This document shows, piece after piece, positions 1-6,841 of a DNA stretch of 36,187 nucleotides (position 1 is the first letter of the stretch; every line of letters begins with the position of its first letter). The position numbers and the translations under genes were made by a program. The notes beneath the pieces were generated by a model, which ran no database searches, was not told the origin of the DNA, and saw nothing but the letters and a program-made list of their open reading frames with translations. Origin of the DNA: Nitrosomonadales bacterium (GTDB taxonomy: Bacteria; Pseudomonadota; Gammaproteobacteria; Burkholderiales; Gallionellaceae); assembly GCA_947475825.1 (NCBI GenBank), contig CANJMS010000015.1:1-36187 (forward strand), given 5' to 3'.

Positions 1-90
1 ACCAATTCCTTTGCGATGCAGCCGCACGACCTGCTTGCGTCTCTCGTGCAACCGCTCCAATGTCTGAAATCTAGCATCTTCTTTGTCCAT
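1..90 (-). CDS. IS630-type transposase, N-terminal fragment cut by the window edge
   Basis: The minus strand from 90 down to 1 reads 30 codons from an ATG, beginning MDKEDARFQTLERLHERRKQ and continuing through VVRLHRKGIG. This charged opening, leading into a helix-turn-helix, resembles from memory the N-terminus of IS630/Tc1-mariner-type transposases, which bind the element ends before DDE-catalysed transposition. Only the start is present, so the catalytic domain and intactness cannot be judged. The start is the only ATG in frame near the conserved opening. The bases just upstream (91-190) probably include the end of the element, but I could not identify a terminal repeat with confidence. 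Confidence 0.6.
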   Translation of the reverse strand, partial: MDKEDARFQTLERLHERRKQVVRLHRKGIG

Positions 91-494
91 GCGTATCGGA
101 CTGAAATGCGCGACAAAAGTTCAAACTTCATCGTGCCGAGTCTATAGTCGTCCCTGAGCAACTCTAAAGTAGAGTCAGTAGAGTCCGGTTAAATGAAGGA
201 GTGAATCGCTGAAAACCATAGCTGACACAGGACTTTAAGCGATGAAGGATGTTTCCTGTTTGAACGGCGACAAGCGCTTCTGGCAGTCTTTCGCAGCCTG
301 TGCCTGGATGAACCGACCCGTGATGCCCGGGCTGCATTACCTGACCACGCCTTCGATCTGTTGGATAAAGAAGTGGTCAAGTCCTAGATAGAGAATCCCT
401 ACAGGCAATACTCCTGTGGACAGACGTAAAATGCGACTTCATGTTGCCATAAGCAATCAGATAGAATGGTTTCCTTCGTTACTTAAGAAACAAT
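91..494. other. Intergenic stretch between IS630 fragment and gshA; contains an unassigned ORF remnant
   Basis: There is a perfect tandem duplication of the 9-mer AGTAGAGTC at 168-185. On the plus strand an open frame without an ATG runs from 226 to 387 (about 53 codons, ending FDLLDKEVVKS then TAG). Its composition looks protein-like (charged, few rare residues), so it may be the tail of a truncated gene, but I do not recognise it. The final 100 bases before gshA must hold its promoter; I see TAGAAT at 462-467 but no convincing -35 at the right distance. Confidence 0.35.
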
Positions 495-1772
495 ATGGTT
501 CCCCATCTTACAACTGCACAAAACGGCACAGTGCTTGATTTAGAGCGCCGCATACTGAATGCTCAACCAGCTATCGAACATTGGTTTCGCTCGCAGTGGT
601 TGGAGCATTCGATTCCTTTTTATACTTCGGTTGATTTGCGTAACAGTGGTTTTAAGCTGGCTCCCGTTGATACCAATTTATTTCCCGGCGGCTTCAATAA
701 TTTAAGTAATGATTTTTTACCCCTGTGTATACAAGCGGCACAAAGCGCCATTGAAAAGATTTGTCCGGAAGCGCGCGGCGTGTTGCTAATCCCGGAAAAT
801 CACACGCGTAACGTGTTTTATCTGCAGAACGTCGCGCAACTGGCTTTGATTCTTAAGCAGGCCGGGATGAAAGTACATATCGGTTCCTTGTTGCCGGAAA
901 TTACTCAGCCCACTGAACTATCCTTGCCGAATGGCGCAAACATAACCTTAGAGCCGATGCAGCGCAAAGGGAATCGCTTGATGGTGGAAGGTTTTGATCC
1001 GTGCGTAGTGTTGCTGAATAATGACCTTTCCGCAGGCGTGCCCGATATTCTAAAAAATCTGGAGCAAGCTACCATGCCACCTCTTGCAGCAGGTTGGACG
1101 ACACGGCGTAAATCGCAACATTTCAGCGCCTATGATGCAGTGGCCAGCGAGTTTGCAGCCTTACTCGAGATTGATCCCTGGTTAATTAATCCTTATTTTT
1201 CCAGTTGCGGAAAAATTGATTTTATGGCGCGTGAGGGCGAAGATTGCCTAGCTAACGAGGTCGATAAAATACTGAAAAAAATTCGTTTGAAATATATTGA
1301 ATATGGTGTCAAAGACGAGCCATTCGTCATCGTTAAAGCCGATGCCGGAACCTATGGTATGGGTATCATGACAGTTAAAGATGCCAGTGAAGTACGTGAC
1401 TTGAATCGCAAGCAGCGCAATAAAATGGCTGTGGTTAAAGAGGGCTTGCATGTATCCGATGTGTTGGTGCAAGAGGGTGTGTACACCTTTGAAAGTATCA
1501 ATGCAGCGGTGTCAGAGCCTGTGGTTTACATGATCGATCATTTTGTGGTGGGCGGTTTTTATCGTGTGCATACCGAACGCCGCATTGATGAAAATCTGAA
1601 TGCGCCAGGTATGCATTTTGTGCCACTGGCTTTTGATACCAGTTGCAATTTACCTAACCACGCGGGTTTGCCCGATGATGCGCCAAATCGTTTTTATGCC
1701 TATGGTGTAATCGCCAGACTAGCTATGCTGGCTGCAGCCGTTGAGCTGGAACACATGGAAGAATCGGCTTGA
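495..1772 (+). CDS. gshA: Glutamate-cysteine ligase (proteobacterial gshA_ferroox type)
   Basis: This enzyme makes gamma-glutamylcysteine from glutamate, cysteine and ATP, the first step of glutathione synthesis in the cytoplasm. The 425-residue protein matches the length and motifs of the family first described in Acidithiobacillus ferrooxidans, which is unrelated in sequence to E. coli GshA. Visible landmarks are the opening PHLTTAQNG, the ground FKLAPVDTNLFPGGFNNL, the middle VIVKADAGTYGMGIM (ATP-grasp-like, about residues 278-292) and the C-terminal PNRFYAYGVIARLAMLAAA. The ATG at 495 is chosen because the family opening starts there, although the upstream bases lack a good Shine-Dalgarno. 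The stop lies 16 bases before the apbE start. gshB, a frequent neighbour in related bacteria, is not in this window; apbE follows instead. Confidence 0.9.
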   Translation: MVPHLTTAQNGTVLDLERRILNAQPAIEHWFRSQWLEHSIPFYTSVDLRNSGFKLAPVDTNLFPGGFNNLSNDFLPLCIQAAQSAIEKICPEARGVLLIPENHTRNVFYLQNVAQLALILKQAGMKVHIGSLLPEITQPTELSLPNGANITLEPMQRKGNRLMVEGFDPCVVLLNNDLSAGVPDILKNLEQATMPPLAAGWTTRRKSQHFSAYDAVASEFAALLEIDPWLINPYFSSCGKIDFMAREGEDCLANEVDKILKKIRLKYIEYGVKDEPFVIVKADAGTYGMGIMTVKDASEVRDLNRKQRNKMAVVKEGLHVSDVLVQEGVYTFESINAAVSEPVVYMIDHFVVGGFYRVHTERRIDENLNAPGMHFVPLAFDTSCNLPNHAGLPDDAPNRFYAYGVIARLAMLAAAVELEHMEESA

Positions 1773-1788
1773 TGGTGAGGTTACTAGC

Positions 1789-2823
1789 TTGATTGGATTG
1801 AAATGGGTGATCTTGAGTTTGATGGTATGGGTCACGGCAGCCTGCAGCAACCCTCCGTATTATCAGGAACAAGGTTTTGTGTTTGGCACGCGGGTTGAAA
1901 TCAGCATTTACGGCGAATCTCATGCGCGCGCCCAGTCAGCCATAGCGGAGGTTATGCAGGAATTTCGACGCTTACATAACATGTTGCATGCATGGAAGCC
2001 CAGTGAACTCAGTGAGCTGAACGCCGCTTTTGCTCAGGGTAAAAGCAAGGAGGTTACGCCCGAGTTGGCAAATATATTGACCAATGCAACACAATTATCG
2101 GCTCAATCCGGTGGGCTGTTTAATCCAGCAATCGGGGGCATCATTAAACTATGGGGCTTTCATGCCGACGAAGTTAAGCTTACGCTGCCCGACCATAAAG
2201 AATTATTGACATGGGTGTCGAAACGGGCGCAAATGAGCGATATAAATATGCGCACGTCGCAAGTGAGTAGTCGCAACCAGGCGGTGCAGCTTGATCTGGG
2301 GGGCTATGCAAAAGGTTATGCGCTGGATCGGGCAGCACAGATGCTTAAGCAACAAGGAATCAACCATGCGCTCATTAACATAGGTGGCAATCTGTTGGCA
2401 CTGGGTAAACATGGCGAACGCGCCTGGCGGGTGGGTATTCAACATCCACGCAAACCCGGACCCATTGCTACACTGGAATTAAACGATGGTGAAGCCATTG
2501 GCACCTCGGGCGACTATCAGCGGTATTTCATGTTGGGAGGTGAACGTTATTGTCATTTGATCGACCCGCGCAATGGACAGCCTGTGCAGGGCGTCCAGGC
2601 GGTGACAGTGCTAACGCAAGGTGCAGATGCAGGGGTAAAATCAGATGCCAGTTCCAAGCCATTATTTGTTTCTGGCGTTAAAAATTGGCGCAATGCGGCG
2701 AAGCAAATGAATTTAACCACCGCGTTGCTGGTTGATAACAACGGTACTGTCCATTTAACGGCCACCATGCACCAGCGGCTGGAGTTGACCGACCCACAAA
2801 CAAAATTTGAAGTTGTGCCGTAA
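1789..2823 (+). CDS. apbE: FAD:protein FMN transferase (ApbE family), lipoprotein
   Basis: ApbE-type enzymes use FAD to attach FMN covalently to threonine residues of periplasmic or membrane flavoproteins such as Nqr or Rnf subunits. The conserved blocks are present: LDLGGYAKGYALD, INIGGNLLALG, IGTSGDYQRYF and HLIDPRNGQPVQG, with the metal-binding Asp in KSDASSKPLFVSG. The N-terminus has a short hydrophobic segment ending VTAAC, a plausible lipobox, so the protein should be anchored to a membrane on the periplasmic side. No ATG lies near the front of the domain. I choose TTG at 1789 because GGTGAGG (1774-1780) sits 8 bases upstream and it gives a normal signal peptide (344 residues). The frame stays open back to 1741 inside gshA. 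No Nqr/Rnf target is encoded in the window. Confidence 0.88.
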   Translation: MIGLKWVILSLMVWVTAACSNPPYYQEQGFVFGTRVEISIYGESHARAQSAIAEVMQEFRRLHNMLHAWKPSELSELNAAFAQGKSKEVTPELANILTNATQLSAQSGGLFNPAIGGIIKLWGFHADEVKLTLPDHKELLTWVSKRAQMSDINMRTSQVSSRNQAVQLDLGGYAKGYALDRAAQMLKQQGINHALINIGGNLLALGKHGERAWRVGIQHPRKPGPIATLELNDGEAIGTSGDYQRYFMLGGERYCHLIDPRNGQPVQGVQAVTVLTQGADAGVKSDASSKPLFVSGVKNWRNAAKQMNLTTALLVDNNGTVHLTATMHQRLELTDPQTKFEVVP

Positions 2824-2852
2824 CTGGCAACCGCTTAATAAAGGAAGCTGAA

Positions 2853-3251
2853 TTGATCGGAATTTTACTCATCACTCATAATGGGCTAGGTGACAGCCTG
2901 ATAGACTGTGTCAAGCATGTTATGGGTGATGTGCCGCCCAATCTCAAATCTATAGCTGTTTTAGCTGACGATAATGTGCAACAAAAAAATTTTGCGGGTC
3001 GCGCGTTGATCGCACAACTCAATACAGGTGAGGGAGTATTGCTACTGACAGATTTGTTTGGTGCCACCCCGTGCAACATTGCCCAGCAGCTCTGCCAGAC
3101 CGGACAGGTGACCTGCGTGACAGGCGTAAATTTGCCCATGTTGCTGCGCGTGATGGGATGTTGTCAGCAAACGCTGGCTGAAGTGACGCAAAAAGCGTTG
3201 ACGGGTGGGCGTGAAAATATTATTTCGATTGATGCCTCTTTGCCAAAATAA
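2853..3251 (+). CDS. PTS mannose-type EIIA domain protein (regulatory PTS)
   Basis: A stand-alone 132-residue EIIA of the mannose/fructose family. The phosphorylated histidine is His9 in LLITHNGLGDSL, followed by the typical LLTDLFGATPCN block (about residues 62-73). With HPr and EI directly downstream and no EIIB or EIIC permease, it fits the incomplete regulatory PTS common in betaproteobacteria. There phosphate flows PEP to EI to HPr to EIIA and signals metabolic state rather than driving sugar uptake. The start is TTG at 2853 with AAAGGAAG just upstream. It begins 29 bases after apbE and is probably cotranscribed with it. Confidence 0.88.
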   Translation: MIGILLITHNGLGDSLIDCVKHVMGDVPPNLKSIAVLADDNVQQKNFAGRALIAQLNTGEGVLLLTDLFGATPCNIAQQLCQTGQVTCVTGVNLPMLLRVMGCCQQTLAEVTQKALTGGRENIISIDASLPK

Positions 3252-3324
3252 TTTTTTTCCCCGAATAATTCATTAAGAAAGCATTGAACAAATTGACTCT
3301 ACTCATGCCTCAATAAACTCACCA

Positions 3325-3407
3325 CGAACGGAACAAAATACTTGCCGTTCGCCCAATCTCCCAATATTTGTAAACACGGAGGCCAACTAATGAGTAGCCC
3401 GAATTAA
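3325..3407 (+). promoter_or_regulatory. ptsH leader: hairpin followed by a five-codon ORF
   Basis: Between the EIIA stop and ptsH there are 165 bases. CGAACGG (3325-3331) can pair with CCGTTCG (3345-3351) across a 13-base loop. Next comes a very good ribosome site, GGAGG (3378-3382), placed 7 bases before ATG 3390, which opens a tiny frame Met-Ser-Ser-Pro-Asn with TAA at 3405-3407. The ptsH ribosome site follows immediately and ptsH starts 9 bases after that stop. The arrangement suggests a translated leader coupled to ptsH, but it could also be the remnant of a lost gene start. I see no clear promoter. Confidence 0.4.
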
Positions 3408-3416
3408 GAGGAAGTC

Positions 3417-3686
3417 ATGCTGCAACAAGACGCACAAATTATCAACAAACTTGGGCTACATGCACGTGCCTCGTCAAAATTAACACAACTTGCATCGCGT
3501 TTTCCATGCGAAGTTTGGATGTCGCGCGCAGGGCGAAGGGTTAATGCAAAAAGTATTATGGGAGTCATGATGCTGGCGGCAGCGCAAGGCAGCACCATCA
3601 ATATTGAAACCAGTGGTGAAAAAGAGAACGAAGCAATGCAGGCGATTCTGTCATTAATCAATAATTATTTTGGGGAGGGTGAATGA
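3417..3686 (+). CDS. ptsH: Phosphocarrier protein HPr
   Basis: HPr carries phosphate from EI to EIIA. The 89-residue protein has the active-site GLHARAS with His15 and the regulatory site NAKSIMGVM with Ser46 in the canonical position, so it could be a target of an HPr kinase; none is encoded here. The ribosome site AAGAGGAAG lies just before ATG 3417. Its TGA overlaps the ptsI start (ATGA), indicating translational coupling. Confidence 0.95.
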   Translation: MLQQDAQIINKLGLHARASSKLTQLASRFPCEVWMSRAGRRVNAKSIMGVMMLAAAQGSTINIETSGEKENEAMQAILSLINNYFGEGE

Positions 3687-5407
3687 GTGTAACGCTACAC
3701 GGCATTCCTGTTTCTGGCGGCATTGCCATTGGTCACGCCCACTTGCTGTCACACATTACGCTGGAAGTGGCGCATTACATCCTACCAAAAAAATTGGTGG
3801 CGGAAGAGGTGGCACGCTTCGATGCCGCGCTGGAAGCCACGCGCTTAGGGTTGCTGGCGTTGCGCAGTAATCGGCCTGTGCAAGCAGCGGCAGAGTTTGA
3901 TTCTTTTTTAGAGCTACATTTAATGATATTGGCGGATGTGCATATCAGCCAGGCTCCGCGTGAAATGATAGAACGCGAACATTGCAATGCCGAGTGGGCA
4001 CTCAAGGTGCAAATGGATACGTTGGCGACGCAATTTGAATCGTTTGAAGATGCTTATCTGCGCGAAAGAAAAGCCGATGTCGTGCAAGTGGTCGAGCGCA
4101 TACTCAAAACTCTGTCCGGGCAACCAGGGCATGTACCGCGCGCTACCCGACATGACGTGAGTGCGATTTTGATAGCGCATGACATCAGTCCGGCAGATTT
4201 AATACAGCTTAAGCCACAACAATTTACTGCCATTCTTACCGATCTGGGTGGAGCCACTTCGCATACTGCGATTATTGTGCGCGGGTTAAATAAACCGTGC
4301 GTCATGGGCTTGCATCAGGCACGCAAGCTTACTCAGGAAAATGATTTGCTGATTGTTGATGGCACGCAGGGTGTAGTCATTATTAATCCTGATAAGCAAA
4401 CACTGGCCGAGTATAAACAGCGGCAAGGTCATTGGGAAAAAGCGCAGCAGAAACTTCGCCTGCTCAAGACTACACCCGCTATCACACAAGACGGCACAAC
4501 CATAGAGCTGCATGCTAACATTGAATTGCCGCATGATCTTGCTGAGGTACATGCAACAGGCGCAACGGGCATCGGTTTGTTTCGCAGTGAATTTCTGTTC
4601 CTTAATCGCGACAACTTGCCGGACGAAGAAGAACAATTTGAGGCATTCAGATCTGTAATGGAGGGCATGGCTGGCAAGCCGGTCACCATACGCACATTTG
4701 ATTTAGGTGCAGATAAACAAATAAACGGCGCACAACGTGTAGCCAACAATCCGGCTTTGGGTTTGCGCGCTATTCGCTTGTGCTTAACTGAGCCAGCATT
4801 ATTTCACACCCAATTACGCGCACTGTTGCGGGCATCGGTTTACGGCAATATGAAAATTTTAGTGCCGATGCTATCTGGCGCACATGAGATTAATCAGACG
4901 CTGAAATTCATTGCGGATGTAAAAACCAGTTTGGATCGCGAGCGCATTCCCTACAATCCCGACACAAAAATTGGCGGCATGATAGAAATTCCAGCCGCCG
5001 CCCTGGCATTAAATGCGTTCACCAAAAAAATGGGTTTTCTTTCCATTGGCACGAATGATCTGATTCAATATACCTTGGCGATAGATCGCACCGATGAAGA
5101 TGTGGCACACCTGTACGACCCGCTGCACCCTGCGGTATTGTACTTATTGGCACATATCATCAGCACCGCGAACAAGGCCAAAATTGAAATTTCCGTGTGC
5201 GGCGAGATGGCGGGTGAAGTAGCCTATACGCGCTTATTGCTGGGTTTGGGATTGCGCCAATTTTCTATGAACACCGCACAGCTACCCGGCATCAAGCACC
5301 GCATCCTGCACACCAATCTGGCGGATACGATGCCCATTGCACAAAAAATATTACGCGCCGACGACCCGATTAAAATACGCGAGTTGCTGGATAGATTGAA
5401 CGCCTGA
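3683..5407 (+). CDS. ptsI: PTS enzyme I (phosphoenolpyruvate-protein phosphotransferase)
   Basis: EI autophosphorylates from PEP and passes phosphate to HPr. The 574 residues match the usual length. The HPr-binding and phosphohistidine domain is N-terminal with the active His194 in LGGATSHTAIIVRG. The C-terminal PEP-binding barrel shows GIGLFRSEFLFL, the arginine loop TIRTFDLGADK, GGMIEIPAAAL, FLSIGTNDLIQYTLAIDR and the catalytic Cys in ISVCGEMAGE. There is no sign of decay. It is the last gene of the rightward cluster; the next 67 bases hold only A/T runs and no convincing hairpin terminator. Confidence 0.95.
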   Translation: MSVTLHGIPVSGGIAIGHAHLLSHITLEVAHYILPKKLVAEEVARFDAALEATRLGLLALRSNRPVQAAAEFDSFLELHLMILADVHISQAPREMIEREHCNAEWALKVQMDTLATQFESFEDAYLRERKADVVQVVERILKTLSGQPGHVPRATRHDVSAILIAHDISPADLIQLKPQQFTAILTDLGGATSHTAIIVRGLNKPCVMGLHQARKLTQENDLLIVDGTQGVVIINPDKQTLAEYKQRQGHWEKAQQKLRLLKTTPAITQDGTTIELHANIELPHDLAEVHATGATGIGLFRSEFLFLNRDNLPDEEEQFEAFRSVMEGMAGKPVTIRTFDLGADKQINGAQRVANNPALGLRAIRLCLTEPALFHTQLRALLRASVYGNMKILVPMLSGAHEINQTLKFIADVKTSLDRERIPYNPDTKIGGMIEIPAAALALNAFTKKMGFLSIGTNDLIQYTLAIDRTDEDVAHLYDPLHPAVLYLLAHIISTANKAKIEISVCGEMAGEVAYTRLLLGLGLRQFSMNTAQLPGIKHRILHTNLADTMPIAQKILRADDPIKIRELLDRLNA

Positions 5408-5474
5408 AATTTTTTTATTTAGAAATTTTAGGCAACAAAAACGCGCATTCAACCTGCACGCAAAACCACTTTCA

Positions 5475-5661
5475 TCAAAAGGAATAATTTATCCCAGCCT
5501 GAACCAACCGTGGACTACCGGGTAAAATTCCGCGTGTGCGATCCACGATATATGTCTTGTCAGCAAGATTTTTCACTGCAAAAAACAGTTTGATATGTTG
5601 TGGTTGGAAATGGTAGTTGAGCGTGGCATTAAATATAGTGTATGCCGCAAATACGTAAATT
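5475..5661 (-). pseudogene. TonB-dependent receptor, C-terminal remnant
   Basis: The minus strand encodes about 62 codons ending VKNLADKTYIVDRTRG, ILPGSPRLVQAGINYSF and stop. This is the pattern of the last beta-strands of a TonB-dependent outer-membrane receptor: a conserved 'NLxDKxY' segment, a 'GxPR' turn and a terminal Phe. The similarity ends exactly at the boundary of the inverted-repeat element at 5662; upstream codons of the open frame are just translated repeat. The plug domain and most of the barrel are absent, so this is a truncated gene. The lost part may have been removed by the repeat or by the IS4-type element beyond it. Confidence 0.7.
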
Positions 5662-5913
5662 ATTCCATTTCTCATTAGAAACAACATGTGTGTAGGAGCG
5701 GCTTTAGCCGCGAAACCCAAATAATTCCATTTTGCGTTAGAAAGGAGAACAAGACGGCAAGGATGAGGTGACGAAGACAGTACATTTGAGTACGGCTAGG
5801 AGCCGAGGACGATGCCAACACAGTTATCGTTTTTAACGCGAATTGGAATAAATCGCGGCTAAAGCCGCTCCTATACCCGATAAATTATTGTAGTTTTTAA
5901 CGAGAAATGGAAT
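5662..5913. repeat. Nested palindromic repeat: outer inverted repeats, inverted REP pair, inner short element
   Basis: The outer arms are ATTCCATTTCTCATTAGAAA (5662-5681) and its near-perfect inverse ending AACGAGAAATGGAAT at 5913. Inside each arm is a copy of a REP-like palindrome in opposite orientation: GTAGGAGCGGCTTTAGCCGC (5692-5711) and GCGGCTAAAGCCGCTCCTA (5855-5873). Between them sits a 126-base member of the short element family found twice more in this window. The outer arms resemble the inner element's own ends (both start ATTCCA and continue to a GTTA-A-rich stretch), so one family member appears nested in another. It forms the breakpoint of the TonB receptor remnant. Confidence 0.75.
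5724..5849 (-). repeat. Short inverted-repeat element (MITE-like), copy 1, internally deleted
   Basis: Read on the minus strand, this copy begins ATTCCAATTCGCGTTAAAAA and shares with copies 2 and 3 the blocks TCGGCTCCT and GTACTCAAATGTACTGTCTTC, then CCTCATCCTTGCCG. The left end on the plus strand is ATTCCATTTTGCGTTAGAAA, an imperfect inverse of the other end. It lacks the internal bulged hairpin of the other two copies: GGCTCC is joined directly to TAGCCGTACTC. It encodes no protein. Confidence 0.75.
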
Positions 5914-5917
5914 TAGT

Positions 5918-6807
5918 TCACTGCTGTCCGGTTAAACCGCGAATAGATTTAATTGGTTGCATTGCACCCCATCGATAGTTTTGTAATCGTTGCCAGCAAA
6001 GGCCTGCTGAATGGGTATCTTATTGAAAATTGTGAGGGGAAAAACCTGTAACAAAGTGTAGAATGAGGCATCCAGATTGAGGCGCTTTTTGACGATGGCG
6101 ACGAGGACGTAGACCGACACGGCGATCCATATTTGCGACTTCACCACGTTCTCGGAATTGCCGTAGAACTTCTTGATACGAAGATGCTGCTTGATCCACT
6201 TGAAGAACAATTCCACCTGCCAGCGTGCCTTGTAGAGTGCGCATACTGTCGCAGCCAACAAGGTAAAATTGTTGGTCAGGAATACCAGCGTTTCCCCGAT
6301 CTCTGGATCCTTGAATCGGATACGGCGCAAATGCTCCAGATAGCCCTGGCGGCTGGTGATGCCGATGAGTGCAATGCTCTGATCGCAGATGATGCCTGTG
6401 CTGCGATTTACCGGAGCCGAATAGACGCGCTTAAGCCTGGTGTTCGACTTGGCGCGGGTAACGAAGAAGACCTGTGCCTGATGCATCGTGTAAAGCCGCT
6501 CGAAATCCAGATAACCCCGATCCATGACGTAAATCGCCCCAGCCTCCAGCACCAAGATGTCGAGCGCTTTGACGTCGCCCAGTTTACCGTCGGAGATGTG
6601 GATGAAGCTGGGGAGAGCGACAGACACAGATCGATAGTCGTCGAGGCCAACGCGTAGACAGTGTTCGAAAGCTCGATGCCAAAGCTGTCGCCCGCATAGA
6701 GCTTGCATGCTTGCTCGATCAGGCGCTGGGCAAATTCGGCGTGAATACGCCAGTCTCGCGCCTCGTTGGTATCGGCCAGCGTCGAGCGTTTGACCGGACA
6801 GCAGTGA
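5918..6807 (-). mobile_element. Decayed IS4-type insertion element bounded by 20-base inverted repeats
   Basis: TCACTGCTGTCCGGTTAAAC at 5918-5937 is matched by its inverse GTTTGACCGGACAGCAGTGA at 6788-6807 (one mismatch). Between them lies a transposase remnant on the minus strand. The right-hand repeat runs directly into transposase codons for VKRSTLAD, which normally lie well inside the gene. So the 5' third of the element has been lost, probably by deletion between the terminal CCGGT(T/C)AAA and a similar internal sequence. I see no clear target-site duplication. The left end lies only 4 bases from the nested repeat. Confidence 0.6.
5932..6793 (-). pseudogene. IS4-family (DUF4372-type) transposase, truncated and frameshifted
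   Basis: Two minus-strand frames together give a recognisable IS4-type transposase. The first frame reads VKRSTLADTNEARDW to YALASTTIDLCLSL. The second resumes at LPSFIHISDGKLGDVKALDI and continues through VMDRGYLDF and ARWQVELFFKWIKQH (DDE Asp and Glu) to the end. About 25 codons usually found at the junction (near 6610-6620) are missing and the frame shifts there. From memory of the family, the first catalytic Asp should sit in 'ALDSTTID'; here it is ALASTTID, a one-base change. The start and roughly the first 110 codons are gone. It cannot make active transposase. Confidence 0.75.
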
Positions 6808-6841
6808 TTTTCGATGTACTTTCATTTACACGCCACACCTT

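Noticed and set aside
1741-1788. apbE start at 1741 inside gshA
   Set aside because: It would add charged residues before the signal peptide; TTG 1789 has a good ribosome site.
6133-6657. 174-codon plus-strand frame
   Set aside because: Antisense to the transposase remnant, whose motifs are clear on the minus strand.
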